Below, piece by piece: positions 1 to 8,614 of a stretch of 64,000 bases of DNA. Every line of letters begins with the position of its first letter. Positions within the stretch are counted from its first letter, which is position 1. A program made the translations under genes and the position numbers. The DNA lies in assembly GCF_025860405.1 (NCBI RefSeq), contig NZ_CP063785.1, forward strand, positions 8,495,390 through 8,559,389, written 5' to 3'. Origin of the DNA: Tolypothrix sp. PCC 7712. Its GTDB lineage: Bacteria > Cyanobacteriota > Cyanobacteriia > Cyanobacteriales > Nostocaceae. The notes below the pieces were generated by a model. It was not told where the DNA came from, did no database searches, and saw nothing but the letters and a program-made list of their open reading frames with translations.

Positions 1-668
1 CTCGATGGATAAGCTTTCCCATCCTGCATTTGTTCAATGGGAGTATAACCATGAGAGCCAATAGTAGTGCCAATTTGAGTATGTACTGTTGCTGTTAATT
101 GTTTTGAGGAACCGAAATCTATTAAGACTAGTCGCCCATCAATTTGACGGCGAATAATATTTTGGGGTTTGATATCCCGATGAATGACACCACGCTCATG
201 AATAAACTTGAGCACGGGTAGTAAATCTAGCAAAAGTTCGACTATTTTACTTTTGTTGTAAATTATCCCTTGTCGTAATTCTTGGAGTAAATTATGCCCA
301 TTGATATATTGCTGTACTAAAAACAGATAATTATCTTGTTCAAAGTATGCTAAAAGTGTAGGAATTTGCGGATGTTCCCCTAATTTTTGCAGTTGTTTAG
401 CTTCATCTTTAAATAGCTCAACAGCTTTCTTTAATGTAGAAGAATCCTGGATTTTAGGTGCAAATTGTTTAACTACACACCATTCGTTTAGCTTGTCCGC
501 ATCTTCCGCTAGATAGGTTCTACCAAATCCCCCCTCATCAGATAGTACTTTAATTACACGATAACGGCCCCTTAATAACGAGATCAATGGTTGATGACAA
601 CTTAGGCAAACTTCTTGCCTATCTTGATTTAGAGGATTGGGGCAATCGGGATTCAGACAGCAGATCAT
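1..668 (-). CDS. Serine/threonine protein kinase, N-terminal part (cut by window edge)
   Basis: The reading frame is open from an ATG at 668 to the window edge, giving about 222 residues. It starts with a four-cysteine, zinc-ribbon-like segment (MICCLNPDCPNP, then CLSC) and continues into a Pkn2-type kinase domain: glycine loop DEGGFGRTYLAED, lysine motif CVVKQFAP, catalytic loop VIHRDIKPQN, LIDFGSSKQL in place of a plain DFG segment, and GSHGYTPIEQ in the activation segment. It is a close paralogue of the kinase-WD40 gene ending at 3928, with the same N-terminus, so the missing C-terminus may carry WD40 repeats too (inference). It is divergently placed against the PPC protein. No Shine-Dalgarno sequence is obvious; the start was chosen because the family begins with M-x-C-C/L-NP. 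Confidence 0.9.
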   Translation of the reverse strand, partial: MICCLNPDCPNPLNQDRQEVCLSCHQPLISLLRGRYRVIKVLSDEGGFGRTYLAEDADKLNEWCVVKQFAPKIQDSSTLKKAVELFKDEAKQLQKLGEHPQIPTLLAYFEQDNYLFLVQQYINGHNLLQELRQGIIYNKSKIVELLLDLLPVLKFIHERGVIHRDIKPQNIIRRQIDGRLVLIDFGSSKQLTATVHTQIGTTIGSHGYTPIEQMQDGKAYPS

Positions 669-1010
669 ACTGGGAACCCATTTGCAGTTTGTGTATATAT
701 TAATTCATGACTAATAATTTTGCTATTAAGTTGCCAAAATTATTTTTTTGTAATCAGAAAGTAATCTATAGGTAACTTAGCAATTTAGAATTAAAAAATA
801 AATTCTTTTTAGAGTACTACCAGCAGCATCCTCACTGTTGAATATGGTTTGTTGTGGATGAGCATATATACTCTCACTATTTCAGGGTGAAGTAATTTTG
901 CATTTTGAATGGGATGACACCATTCAGATTTTTTGGGTTGGGCAATGATTTTTAGCCCAATTGCAGTGCCTAGCCTCAGCTTAATTGAGGCAATAAATGA
1001 GGAGTGAAAA
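669..1010. other. Divergent intergenic region with two stem-loops
   Basis: This spacer separates the leftward kinase from the rightward PPC gene and must hold both promoters. The half near the PPC gene contains two simple stem-loops: TTGGGC (938-943) pairing with GCCCAA (955-960), and GCCTCA (973-978) pairing with TGAGGC (986-991). They would lie in the 5' untranslated region of the PPC gene if transcription starts upstream of about 930. No operator of a known family was recognised. Confidence 0.5.
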
Positions 1011-2270
1011 ATGCTAGAGAAAAATCATAAAAAATATCTTTTGCGATCGCACTTAGGTGTAATATTTTCCCTGAGTAGTAGCTTGTTACTAACCAGTTAT
1101 TCTCTACCTATTGGTGCTTTAACAATTCCCCAATCTACAGTAAAATTTACTATCGCTAAAACACCAGATGAAAGGCAACCGGAGGCTGTAGAACAAGGAA
1201 TTGAACAGATTCCTACTACTCCACCACCTGCATCTTCACAGCCTAAGCAACCTATTGATTCACCCATACCGCCACGTGTACCCCCTGCAACCACAAATTC
1301 TGCACCAGCGCCTACTTCTCAGCCTAGTCCATCTCAACCAGTAGATACCACACCAGCACCTACTCCCAAACCGAGAACTTCTCAACCAGTAGATACTGCA
1401 CCCGAACCTACTCCCAAACCGAGGACTTCTCAACCAGTAGATACCACACCAGCGCCTCAACCCTCAAATAATGGTTCTACCCGTCCTAGTCCTAGTCGTT
1501 ATCAACCAAGTACTCAACCATCAACAGGTAACAGGCCAAATCGCCAGCCTGCGCCAGTTTCTCCACCGAAAAATCTCAAATACAAGCCAATTAACTTTGT
1601 AGATTTCGCCTTCGGTATTTTAGGTAAAGGTGATTTCCAGTCTCAAGGTAGGTATTTTCACTTCTATCAATTTGAAGGGAGAGAAAACCAACTCATCCAA
1701 ATTCGCCTAGGTGGTAGTACTGATACACGCCGTTCTAATAACTTGAGTCTCACCCCTTATATGTTTCTGCTTGACCCCGATAATAATGTTATTGTCAAAC
1801 GCAGCAGCGCCCAAACAACAGGCGGGATTAAAGATGCATTTGTATTTGTGAGACTACCTGTTCAAGGCACATATACCATCGCAGTTACTAGTAGTAACCC
1901 AGGAGATACAGGCCGCTATAGTTTAGCACTGAGAAATGATAGGGCTAGCTATAATTTAGACGAATCTGGTGAACTAACCGCCCAAAGTCTTACCCTCAAG
2001 CAAAATAAAAACCCCTACAATGTATCTAAGTTTGAGGGGAAAAAAGATCAGCTAGTTAGTATTCGTGTAGATAGCGTTTTTGAAGAATTTTCTCCTTATC
2101 TAGTCTTATTAAATTCTCAAGGCAAAATTGTTGCTACGGATAATGGTAAAGATGGTAAGTATAGCGCCCTGATTGACAGAGCTAGGTTGCCTGAAGATGA
2201 TACTTACTATGTCGTGGTAGTTTCTAATAATCCGCAACAACGTGGTAGATATCGCTTGACGATGTATTAG
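1011..2270 (+). CDS. Secreted protein with proline-rich linker and two PPC domains
   Basis: Length 419 residues. A basic N-terminus and a hydrophobic stretch (residues about 12-36, LGVIFSLSSSLLLTSY) form a likely signal peptide. Residues about 60-190 are a Pro/Thr/Ser/Gln-rich linker with three near-identical copies of a T-P-K-P-R-T-S-Q-P-V-D-T type unit. The rest holds two tandem bacterial pre-peptidase C-terminal (PPC)-like beta domains, about 200-305 and 320-418, each with the typical D-x-Y-x-L/V-x(n)-G-R-Y-x-L ending (GDTGRYSLAL; QQRGRYRLTM). PPC domains usually accompany secreted proteases, but no protease domain is present, so this is probably a surface or periplasmic binding or adhesive protein. 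GGAGTG lies 5 nt before the ATG. It sits between kinase genes, but no partner is evident. Confidence 0.85.
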   Translation: MLEKNHKKYLLRSHLGVIFSLSSSLLLTSYSLPIGALTIPQSTVKFTIAKTPDERQPEAVEQGIEQIPTTPPPASSQPKQPIDSPIPPRVPPATTNSAPAPTSQPSPSQPVDTTPAPTPKPRTSQPVDTAPEPTPKPRTSQPVDTTPAPQPSNNGSTRPSPSRYQPSTQPSTGNRPNRQPAPVSPPKNLKYKPINFVDFAFGILGKGDFQSQGRYFHFYQFEGRENQLIQIRLGGSTDTRRSNNLSLTPYMFLLDPDNNVIVKRSSAQTTGGIKDAFVFVRLPVQGTYTIAVTSSNPGDTGRYSLALRNDRASYNLDESGELTAQSLTLKQNKNPYNVSKFEGKKDQLVSIRVDSVFEEFSPYLVLLNSQGKIVATDNGKDGKYSALIDRARLPEDDTYYVVVVSNNPQQRGRYRLTMY

Positions 2271-2282
2271 GGATTGGGGACT

Positions 2283-2435
2283 GGGGAACTCGGGGCCCCC
2301 TCTGGGGATAAGGGGTAATGGGGATTGGGGATTGGGGATTGGGGAACTCGGGGCCCCCTCTGGGGATAAGGGGTAATGGGGATTGGGGATTGGGGATTGG
2401 GGAACTCGGGGCCCCCTCTGGGGATAAGGGGTAAT
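2283..2435. repeat. Three tandem copies of a GC-rich 37-bp repeat, period 58 bp
   Basis: The unit begins GGGGAACTCGGGGCCCCCTC and ends GGGATAAGGGGTAAT; copies lie at 2283-2319, 2341-2377 and 2399-2435, separated by GGGGATT runs, so the period is exactly 58 bp. The core contains the palindrome GGGGCCCC. Further copies occur at 28800-28836 (inverted) and at 34967-35003 and 35018-35054. The array follows the PPC stop codon directly and creates spurious proline-rich reading frames on the minus strand. Confidence 0.9.
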
Positions 2436-2566
2436 GGGTAATGGGTGAAAATATCAAACACCCGACACCCAAACCCAAGCAAAATAAGTTCTTAGGGACT
2501 TCCTGAAAATAAATTATCCAAATATAGTCCGAGAATATTTTTATTTTCCCCCTGCTCCCTGCTCCC

Positions 2567-2761
2567 CAGTTGTGTCAACTTAAGCTAAAAGCTATATAGG
2601 GCGGGCGTTGTACAAATACCTCGCGCCCTCATCCCCTAACCCCTTCTCCCCCGGGAGAAGGGGAACTAAATCTCTTGCTCCCGTCTCCCTGTGGGAGAGG
2701 GGCTGGGGGTGAGGGCAAAACCTTGCAACCAAGCGGGTTTCACCTTAAGTTGACACCACTG
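2567..2761. mobile_element. 195-bp MITE, family A, copy 1
   Basis: A non-coding element with terminal inverted repeats CAGTTGTGTCAACTTAAG (left) and CAGTGGTGTCAACTTAAG (right end read inverted). It is flanked by the perfect 9-bp direct repeat CCTGCTCCC at 2558-2566 and 2762-2770. The interior is made of pyrimidine/purine-rich hairpins (CCCCTTCTCCCCCGGGAGAAGGGG). A second copy of exactly the same length is at 57229-57423 with its own 9-bp duplication. It encodes no transposase. The flank here is a C/T-rich low-complexity tract, so this duplication alone is weaker evidence than that of copy 2. Confidence 0.85.
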
Positions 2762-2800
2762 CCTGCTCCCTGCCCCCTGCCAAGAAAAGTTGGAAGTCCC

Positions 2801-3823
2801 TTACTGTACTACTGGCCAAACTTTGATAGTGGTGTCTTTGCTAGCACTCACAACAGTCTTGCCATCTGGGTTAAAGGCTACAGCCCAAATTTTGCTTTTA
2901 TGCCCTGTTAAAGTCTGTATTTCTTGCTTTTCTGGGACATTCCACACTCTGACGGTACCATCCCAGCCACCACTGACTAGATGTTTGCTATCGGCACTGA
3001 AGGCTACAGACCAAACTCTTTTGTTATCACCTCTGAGGGTAGTGATTTCTCTTCCTGTTGAGGCATTCCATAGTTTGATTGTGCCATCCCAACTACCACT
3101 AGCTACGGTTTGACCATCTGGACTAACGGCTACGGAATTAACTACATCAGTATGACCACTGAGGGTATGTATGACTTCTCCAGTGGAAATATTCCACAGT
3201 TTGACATTCTTATCAAAATGATTGCTACTAACAACAGTATTACCATCTGGACTAAAAGCTACAGAATTAAATATGTCGCACTGTCCTTTGAGTGTGCGTA
3301 TCACTTCTCCAGTAGCCACATCCCAAACTTTTAGGGTTTGATCCCAGCTAGCACTAGCCAATTTAGTACCATCTCGGCTGAAGGATATAGATTCAACAGA
3401 TAAGAGATGTCCTTTGAGAGTGCGGATTTCTTTACCACTAGCCACATCCCACAACTTAATCGTCTTATCTAAGCTACCACTGGCAAGAGTTTTGCCATCT
3501 GGGCTAAACACTACGGAATTTACCCAGTTAGTATGACCTTCTAGAGTCCGAATTTCTTTGCCTGTAGCTAAATTCCACAGTTTGATCTGATTATCTGTAC
3601 TTACACTAGCCAAGGTCTTACCATTGGGGCTGATAGCAACGCCTTTCACCGATCCAGAATTGCCTTTGAGAGTTAAGACATCTGATACTGGAAGTTTTGG
3701 AGAAGATGTCTCACCAGTGGCAACGGAGGGAATGTCCGAAGACACAACGCCCCCGACTCCCGAAAGCAGGAAGACTGTGGCTGTGAGGACTCGCAGTGCG
3801 GAGTTAGTTTTATTTACAGACAT
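2801..3823 (-). CDS. Secreted WD40-repeat protein (one seven-bladed propeller)
   Basis: About 340 residues from the ATG at 3823; a longer frame opens at 3859, but 3823 is preceded by GGGAGA at good spacing and begins a signal peptide (SVNKTNSALRVLTATVFLLSG). Seven WD40 units follow, each about 42 residues, with T-L-x-G-H, S-P-D-G-K-T-L-A-S-G-S and I-K-L-W-x-x-x-T-G-K-E-I motifs; the fourth is irregular (SSNHFDKNVKLW). Seven blades make one closed propeller and leave no room for another domain. The repeats resemble the WD40 half of the kinase encoded just upstream on the same strand (3928-5961), so the pair may stem from duplication of a kinase-WD40 gene, or this may be an exported partner (inference). 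Function: protein-protein interaction scaffold, probably periplasmic. Confidence 0.85.
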   Translation of the reverse strand: MSVNKTNSALRVLTATVFLLSGVGGVVSSDIPSVATGETSSPKLPVSDVLTLKGNSGSVKGVAISPNGKTLASVSTDNQIKLWNLATGKEIRTLEGHTNWVNSVVFSPDGKTLASGSLDKTIKLWDVASGKEIRTLKGHLLSVESISFSRDGTKLASASWDQTLKVWDVATGEVIRTLKGQCDIFNSVAFSPDGNTVVSSNHFDKNVKLWNISTGEVIHTLSGHTDVVNSVAVSPDGQTVASGSWDGTIKLWNASTGREITTLRGDNKRVWSVAFSADSKHLVSGGWDGTVRVWNVPEKQEIQTLTGHKSKIWAVAFNPDGKTVVSASKDTTIKVWPVVQ

Positions 3824-3927
3824 CGCAGATCTCCCAGTGGCATTATCCTTATGCTGCACAATATAGCAAGCATTTCGATAGAATTACTGACTGTATAAAA
3901 GAGTATTATATTGTAAGCTCAGATTTT

Positions 3928-5961
3928 TTACTTACGTATATACCAAATCTTTATAGTATTGTCCTCACTACCGCTAATGATGGTTTGACCATTAGAACTA
4001 AAAGTAATAGAGTTTACAGTATTTCTGTGCCCATTTAGTGTTAAGATATTCTCCCCATTAGATAGATTCCACAGTTTAATTGTGCGATCGCGGCTCCCAC
4101 TAGCTAAGGTTTTACCATCTGGACTCATAGCTAGAGATGTAACTGTATTTACATGACCAGAGAGGGTGCGAATTGCTGTTCCATTAGATAAGTTCCAGAG
4201 TTTAATTGTGCGATCGCGGTTGGCACTAGCTAATATTCTGCCATCCGGACTAATAGCAAGCGATGTAATAGTTTTTCCATCCCCTACGAGGGTACGAATT
4301 GCGTAGCCTTTAGCGACATTCCACAGCTTGATAGTCTTGTCAAAACTACCGCTAGCCAAAATTTGACCATTTGGACTCATAGCAATCGATCGCACCCAAA
4401 ATTCATGTCCTACCAAGGTGCGGATATGCTTACCCGTTTCCAGATTCCACAGTTTGATGGTGTTATCATCACTTCCACTAGCAAGGGTTTTACCATCGGC
4501 GCTAATTACTAAAGCATGAACCGAATCTGTATGTCCTTCCAAGGTACGGATTAATTTACCTGTGGATAAATTCCAAACTTTGATAGTGCTGTCCTCACTA
4601 CCACTCACCAAAATTTTGCCATTAGGACTAATCGCCACGACATTCACCCGTTGGGAGTGGCCCTTCAAGTTGGAGACTTCCTTACCAGTGGCGAGATTCC
4701 ATACTTGGATTGTGCGATCGCTATTACTTGCTAGCAACCGACCATTAGGACTAATAGCCACAGATACAATGCCATTGTCGTTGGTTTGTAAGGTATTAGC
4801 CAAGGAAATGTTCCCCAAAGCTATCTGTGGCTGATCCAAAACTGCATCGCTGCGATCGCGATGATTATGAACTTGAGTCAGGCGAGAAGATAAATTGGTT
4901 TGGAGTTTGTATAGTTGTTTATACCAAGATTCGCCAAATCCAAACAGTAGAGTTGCTGCAGATGTTAAGACCAAAAGTCTGAAGAAGTTATGTTTTTTAG
5001 GTAAACGTTGGGTTTGAGTTTTTGGGGTTTTACCAGTTAATTTAACAGAAGGCAGCAGTCGCAGTGGTTGTTTAAATGACAAATCTTTGATGACTTCATC
5101 AACTGATTGATAGCGGTGGCGGATATCTTTTTGTAACAGCTTATCCAACAGCTTATCCAATTCTGAATTCAGGGGACTACGCAAATATTGTCGCCAATTT
5201 GTCACCCAAGAATATCCATGTTCTGTCCACAATTGAAAGGGAGAAATTCCTGTTAATAAATGAAAGCAAGTAGTCCCCAAACCAAATAAATCACTAGCAG
5301 GATAAGCTTGACCATCTCTAATTTGTTCAATTGGCGAGTAACCATGAGAACCAATAGAAGTACCAGTTTTATTTTGGACTCTGGCTGTTAACTGCTTTGA
5401 GGAACCAAAATCTATTAAACATAAGCGTCTATCACTATGACGGCGAATAATATTTTCTGGCTTGAGATCGCGATGAATAACTCCGCGAGCGTGAATAAAT
5501 TTCAGAATCGGGAGTAAATCATTTAAGATTTCGATAATTTCTTTATCTTTATAGGTTTTGCGTTTGTGTAACTCCGTTAACAAATTATGCCCATTAATAA
5601 ACTGCTGCACTAAATATAGGCAGTGATCTTGCTCAAAATAAGCTAAAAGTGTGGGAATTTGCGGATGTTCTCCGAGTTGTTGCAGGCGTTTAGCTTCTTC
5701 TGCAAATAACTCCATCGCTTTTTTTTGTGACCAAGTTCCTTGGAACTTCGGAGCTAATTGCTTGATCACGCAACGTTCATGTAGTTTATCTACATCTTGT
5801 GATAGGTAAGTTCTACCAAATCCCCCCTCATCAGAAAGCACGCGAATAACACGGAAGCGATTTCTTAAAAGGCTGATGAGTGGGGTATTACAAGATTGGC
5901 AAAACTTATTTTCATCAGGATTTAAAGGATTTGAACAATCGGGATTTAAGCAGCAGATCAT
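3928..5961 (-). CDS. Ser/Thr protein kinase fused to a seven-bladed WD40 propeller
   Basis: About 677 residues. The start at 5961 (MICCLNPDCSNP) matches the paralogue at the window's left edge; a frame nine codons longer (to 5988) has no better ribosome site. Order of parts: four-cysteine zinc-ribbon-like segment (1-30), kinase domain (about 35-300: DEGGFGRTYLSQD, CVIKQLAP, VIHRDLKPEN, LIDFGSS, GSHGYSPIEQ), one membrane span (about 325-345, FFRLLVLTSAATLLFGFG), a short linker, then seven WD40 units to the C-terminus. The kinase would face the cytoplasm and the propeller the periplasm, a common design in cyanobacteria. The C-terminal unit closes the propeller. All catalytic motifs (K, HRD, DFG-like) are present, so it should be active. 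Confidence 0.92.
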   Translation of the reverse strand: MICCLNPDCSNPLNPDENKFCQSCNTPLISLLRNRFRVIRVLSDEGGFGRTYLSQDVDKLHERCVIKQLAPKFQGTWSQKKAMELFAEEAKRLQQLGEHPQIPTLLAYFEQDHCLYLVQQFINGHNLLTELHKRKTYKDKEIIEILNDLLPILKFIHARGVIHRDLKPENIIRRHSDRRLCLIDFGSSKQLTARVQNKTGTSIGSHGYSPIEQIRDGQAYPASDLFGLGTTCFHLLTGISPFQLWTEHGYSWVTNWRQYLRSPLNSELDKLLDKLLQKDIRHRYQSVDEVIKDLSFKQPLRLLPSVKLTGKTPKTQTQRLPKKHNFFRLLVLTSAATLLFGFGESWYKQLYKLQTNLSSRLTQVHNHRDRSDAVLDQPQIALGNISLANTLQTNDNGIVSVAISPNGRLLASNSDRTIQVWNLATGKEVSNLKGHSQRVNVVAISPNGKILVSGSEDSTIKVWNLSTGKLIRTLEGHTDSVHALVISADGKTLASGSDDNTIKLWNLETGKHIRTLVGHEFWVRSIAMSPNGQILASGSFDKTIKLWNVAKGYAIRTLVGDGKTITSLAISPDGRILASANRDRTIKLWNLSNGTAIRTLSGHVNTVTSLAMSPDGKTLASGSRDRTIKLWNLSNGENILTLNGHRNTVNSITFSSNGQTIISGSEDNTIKIWYIRK

Positions 5962-6443
5962 GATGTGACAGGCGCTACTGCATGACAATTTATGCTAAGT
6001 TTGACCCGCAATTTCCCTGTTGGTAGATTGGCTCTGTTGTAGTGGTGGTAGAAAATCCCTGTATTGGGAATGGGGAATTACTTAATATAGTCAGCGTTTG
6101 TAGATTATAGTCAATTTTCCTCAATTTGGGGAAAACCAAAAGAGCCAGTAGAATTATTTCTCGATTATATAATAATCTAATTTGGCAGTATTGTAAAAAA
6201 GCAAGTCAGAGAATATTTACTTGGCTATGGCAATCCGATTTGATGTCTGAAATTATGGGTTTGGGTAGGAAAACGAGAATAATTGGTATAAAGTATACGG
6301 ATTTTTTCACCAATCAAATATCAGATCTATATCATTCGCTACCCAAAAATTTAAATATTACTGAAAACCCGAAATAAAAAGATGGCAGTATGGAACGAAA
6401 AGTAAATTAGCTTTAACACCTGTTCCCTTTTGCTTACTGCCTT
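5962..6443. other. Intergenic region, no supported gene
   Basis: This spacer lies between two leftward kinase genes. It is AT-rich. The only sizeable frame, 6126-6377 on the plus strand, starts with TTG, lacks a ribosome site and shows no recognisable motif. No clear terminator or repeat was seen. Confidence 0.5.
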
Positions 6444-7538
6444 TTACTTAACTTTATGTAAGCATTGTTTCAAATTATTGTATGCTTCTTTTTCCTTACG
6501 TTTTTCTTTCCATTCTCGAATCGCGATCGCAGTTCTTTGAATAGAAGGTAAGTACATCTGTGAAGTAGACTCTTTTGCTTTGGTTTTATTAATAACTCTA
6601 GGGGTTTGGATAGCTAAACATCCAGTTAATGCGGGTGCATACTCTTCCCACTCTAAAGCTCTTTTCAATTCTTCAACTGTTTGAAAACGCTCTTTTAAAG
6701 AAATCTTGAGCATTTTACCTAAAATTTTGGCAAAATTGCTGCTAACATTAACTTCTTGTTGCCAGCAAACTTCATCATTATTGTGATCGTAGGCAAATTC
6801 TAGAGGCCCTTTACCAGTTAGTAAATAAAGACAAGTCATACCTAGCGCATAAATGTCACTAGCATAAACAGAATGTAGAGAAAACTGTTCTGGTGGTGCA
6901 AATCCTATCGTCCCCACAAAAGTACCAGTAGCATCATCATCGCGAGAATTTCCACAAACATCAGCTAATTCTTCTTTGACTGCACCAAAATCAATCAGCA
7001 CAAACCTTTGGTCATATTTGCAACGTAATAAGTTCTGAGGCTTGATATCACGATGCATGATTTGATTTTCGTGCAGATACTCTAATACTGGTAATATTTC
7101 CTTTAAAAACTGCTTAACTTCAGCTTCGTTTTTTGGCCCGTTGCGTTTCACATCGAAGGCTAAATTATAACCATGTATATACTCTTGAACTAAATAAAAG
7201 GTGCCATTAACCTCAAAGTAGTCTAACAGCATAGGTATTTGAGGATGACTACCCAATTTTGCTAAAGTTTGTGCTTCTTTTTCAAATCTCTGATAAGCTT
7301 TTTCCCAAATACTGGTATTAGTTACCTTAGGAGAAAGTTGCTTAATTACACACCAAGGTTGACCTGGTAATATTGCATTTTTTGCTAAATAGGTGATCCC
7401 AAAACCACCTCTACCTAAAATTCTGACAATTTCATAGCGATCGCGAAATAGCTCTTGAGTTCCGCACATCTGACTCAGTCGAGTTTGCTGCAATATAGAC
7501 TCGTGGAAATACTTCATTTGCGGGGAAATTATATTCAT
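6444..7538 (-). CDS. Serine/threonine protein kinase (soluble, short tail)
   Basis: Length 364 residues from the ATG at 7538; residue 8 is another possible start and no good Shine-Dalgarno decides between them (GAGAG touches the first ATG). The kinase domain spans about residues 30-300: LGRGGFGITYLAKN, CVIKQLSPK, IMHRDIKPQN, LIDFGAVKEE, GTIGFAPPEQ. Unlike the neighbouring kinases it has no N-terminal cysteine ribbon, no membrane span and no WD40 half; the last 60 residues are basic and helical (REWKEKRKEKEAYNN). It therefore looks cytosolic and is a different subtype from the two kinases to its left. The catalytic K, HRD and DFG are intact. The substrate is unknown. Confidence 0.9.
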   Translation of the reverse strand: MNIISPQMKYFHESILQQTRLSQMCGTQELFRDRYEIVRILGRGGFGITYLAKNAILPGQPWCVIKQLSPKVTNTSIWEKAYQRFEKEAQTLAKLGSHPQIPMLLDYFEVNGTFYLVQEYIHGYNLAFDVKRNGPKNEAEVKQFLKEILPVLEYLHENQIMHRDIKPQNLLRCKYDQRFVLIDFGAVKEELADVCGNSRDDDATGTFVGTIGFAPPEQFSLHSVYASDIYALGMTCLYLLTGKGPLEFAYDHNNDEVCWQQEVNVSSNFAKILGKMLKISLKERFQTVEELKRALEWEEYAPALTGCLAIQTPRVINKTKAKESTSQMYLPSIQRTAIAIREWKEKRKEKEAYNNLKQCLHKVK

Positions 7539-8175
7539 CTCTCAAGAATTACTACTCTCTGCTTGCCTTTAATTTACAGATAAAGACAACTGAGCGCTAG
7601 TAGAAATACTATATCTTTGCTAAATCATGATATTTGACACTGTATAAATACAAAACAGCCCGTAAAAATTTTAAAAAGATATAATATTTTTCAAGAGAAA
7701 TTAAGTGGCTTACTAGTAAGCAGTAAAACGCTGCATATTAAATGGTTATATTCCTGCTAAATAATTTAATTCACCTATTGTAAAAGACTTCACAAATGTC
7801 CAGGTGATTATGAGTTTTTAATAAAAAATGCGAAATCCACTAAATATTTACGTAATTACCGAATATAAAGGCGTATTCTATTGTTTAATAAAATACAATT
7901 TAGGACACAGTCTAGGCTCGAATAGCACTTACTTAAGTAGACGAGGTGGGGAAAGGGAAAAGGTTAAAGGGGAAGGGTAAAACACAAAACCTTTCCCCTT
8001 TACCCCTTCCCCCAACTTCTTGCTGCCAAATCCCTTTGTTTTGAAACCCTTTTGTATGCTTGAATTTCACACAATGGCGTACAAATGTACTATAATGATA
8101 GTATAGCGCCCACAAAGCCTGTTGAAGTGCAAAATGGCTCTGTAGCAGTTTTCTGGAAGATGGATTAAAAATTCT
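7539..8175. other. AT-rich intergenic region with a G/A-C/T hairpin
   Basis: This spacer separates a leftward kinase from two rightward small genes. Around 7945-8015 a purine-rich arm (GGGGAAAGGGAAAAGG) is followed by its pyrimidine-rich complement, giving a large imperfect hairpin like those inside the 126-bp MITE family but without that family's ends. The rest is AT-rich with no recognisable gene. Confidence 0.45.
8088..8103 (+). promoter_or_regulatory. Palindrome overlapping a TATAAT box
   Basis: TACTATAATGATAGTA is a perfect 6-bp inverted repeat with a 4-nt loop, and it contains TATAAT (8091-8096), about 80 nt before the start of the small gene at 8176. A -10 box inside a palindrome is what an autorepressed promoter would look like, but no convincing -35 box is visible. 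Confidence 0.3.
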
Positions 8176-8439
8176 ATGATGAAGCACTACATTCTCAACC
8201 TTAATCCCACTGCTAAACATGAATGGGATCGGTGTATTTTGCGCGATCCACTCACTGCAAAACGCCCAGATATTGCCAAAATAATTGCTGATGCGGTTGG
8301 TGCTGATACAGGCAGTTATTTAGTGAGTGTGAACATCGAAGTAACTGTTTTGGAACAAGCGGCTGTACCACAAGCTGAACAACTATCGCTCTCATTCTCA
8401 GAGATAAATAATCAATCGCAACTAAGAGAAGTGGCGTAA
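8176..8439 (+). CDS. Small protein of unknown function (87 residues)
   Basis: I do not recognise a family. The frame runs from ATG at 8176 (or the next codon, 8179), with no close Shine-Dalgarno sequence. The protein is mixed in composition: MKHYILNLNPTAKHEWDRCILRD at the start, a helical centre (AKIIADAVGADTGSYLVSVNIEVTVLEQ), and an acidic, polar tail ending EQLSLSFSEINNQSQLREVA. Neither membrane segment nor signal peptide is visible. It is followed 175 nt later, on the same strand, by another small gene (8615). A palindromic promoter-like site lies upstream. It is probably a real gene, because its codon use and composition look ordinary. Confidence 0.5.
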   Translation: MMKHYILNLNPTAKHEWDRCILRDPLTAKRPDIAKIIADAVGADTGSYLVSVNIEVTVLEQAAVPQAEQLSLSFSEINNQSQLREVA

Positions 8440-8614
8440 TTACTGCGAAAGGCAAAGTGCTGAATTTTTACCCCTCATTTCTAATTATATATCAATCACA
8501 AATTAGCGGTGAAAGATTAAAGTTTGCTCCCAGAATTTTTCACCAATTCGCTAGTAAAGCTATAGCAATATAGCTAGATTTTCGGTCAATATTTTTGGCA
8601 AGGAAGATTATTTG

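Noticed and set aside
2224..2482. Minus-strand proline-rich frames (IPRGGPEFPNPQS units)
   Set aside because: They are translations of the 58-bp GC-rich tandem repeat and recur wherever that repeat lies.
6126..6377. Plus-strand 83-codon open frame between two kinase genes
   Set aside because: TTG start, no ribosome site, no motif, unlike neighbouring genes in composition.
7933..8220. Minus-strand 95-codon frame overlapping the 87-residue gene
   Set aside because: Ends in a translated G/A-C/T hairpin (GKGERFCVLPFPFNLFPF) and lacks start signals.
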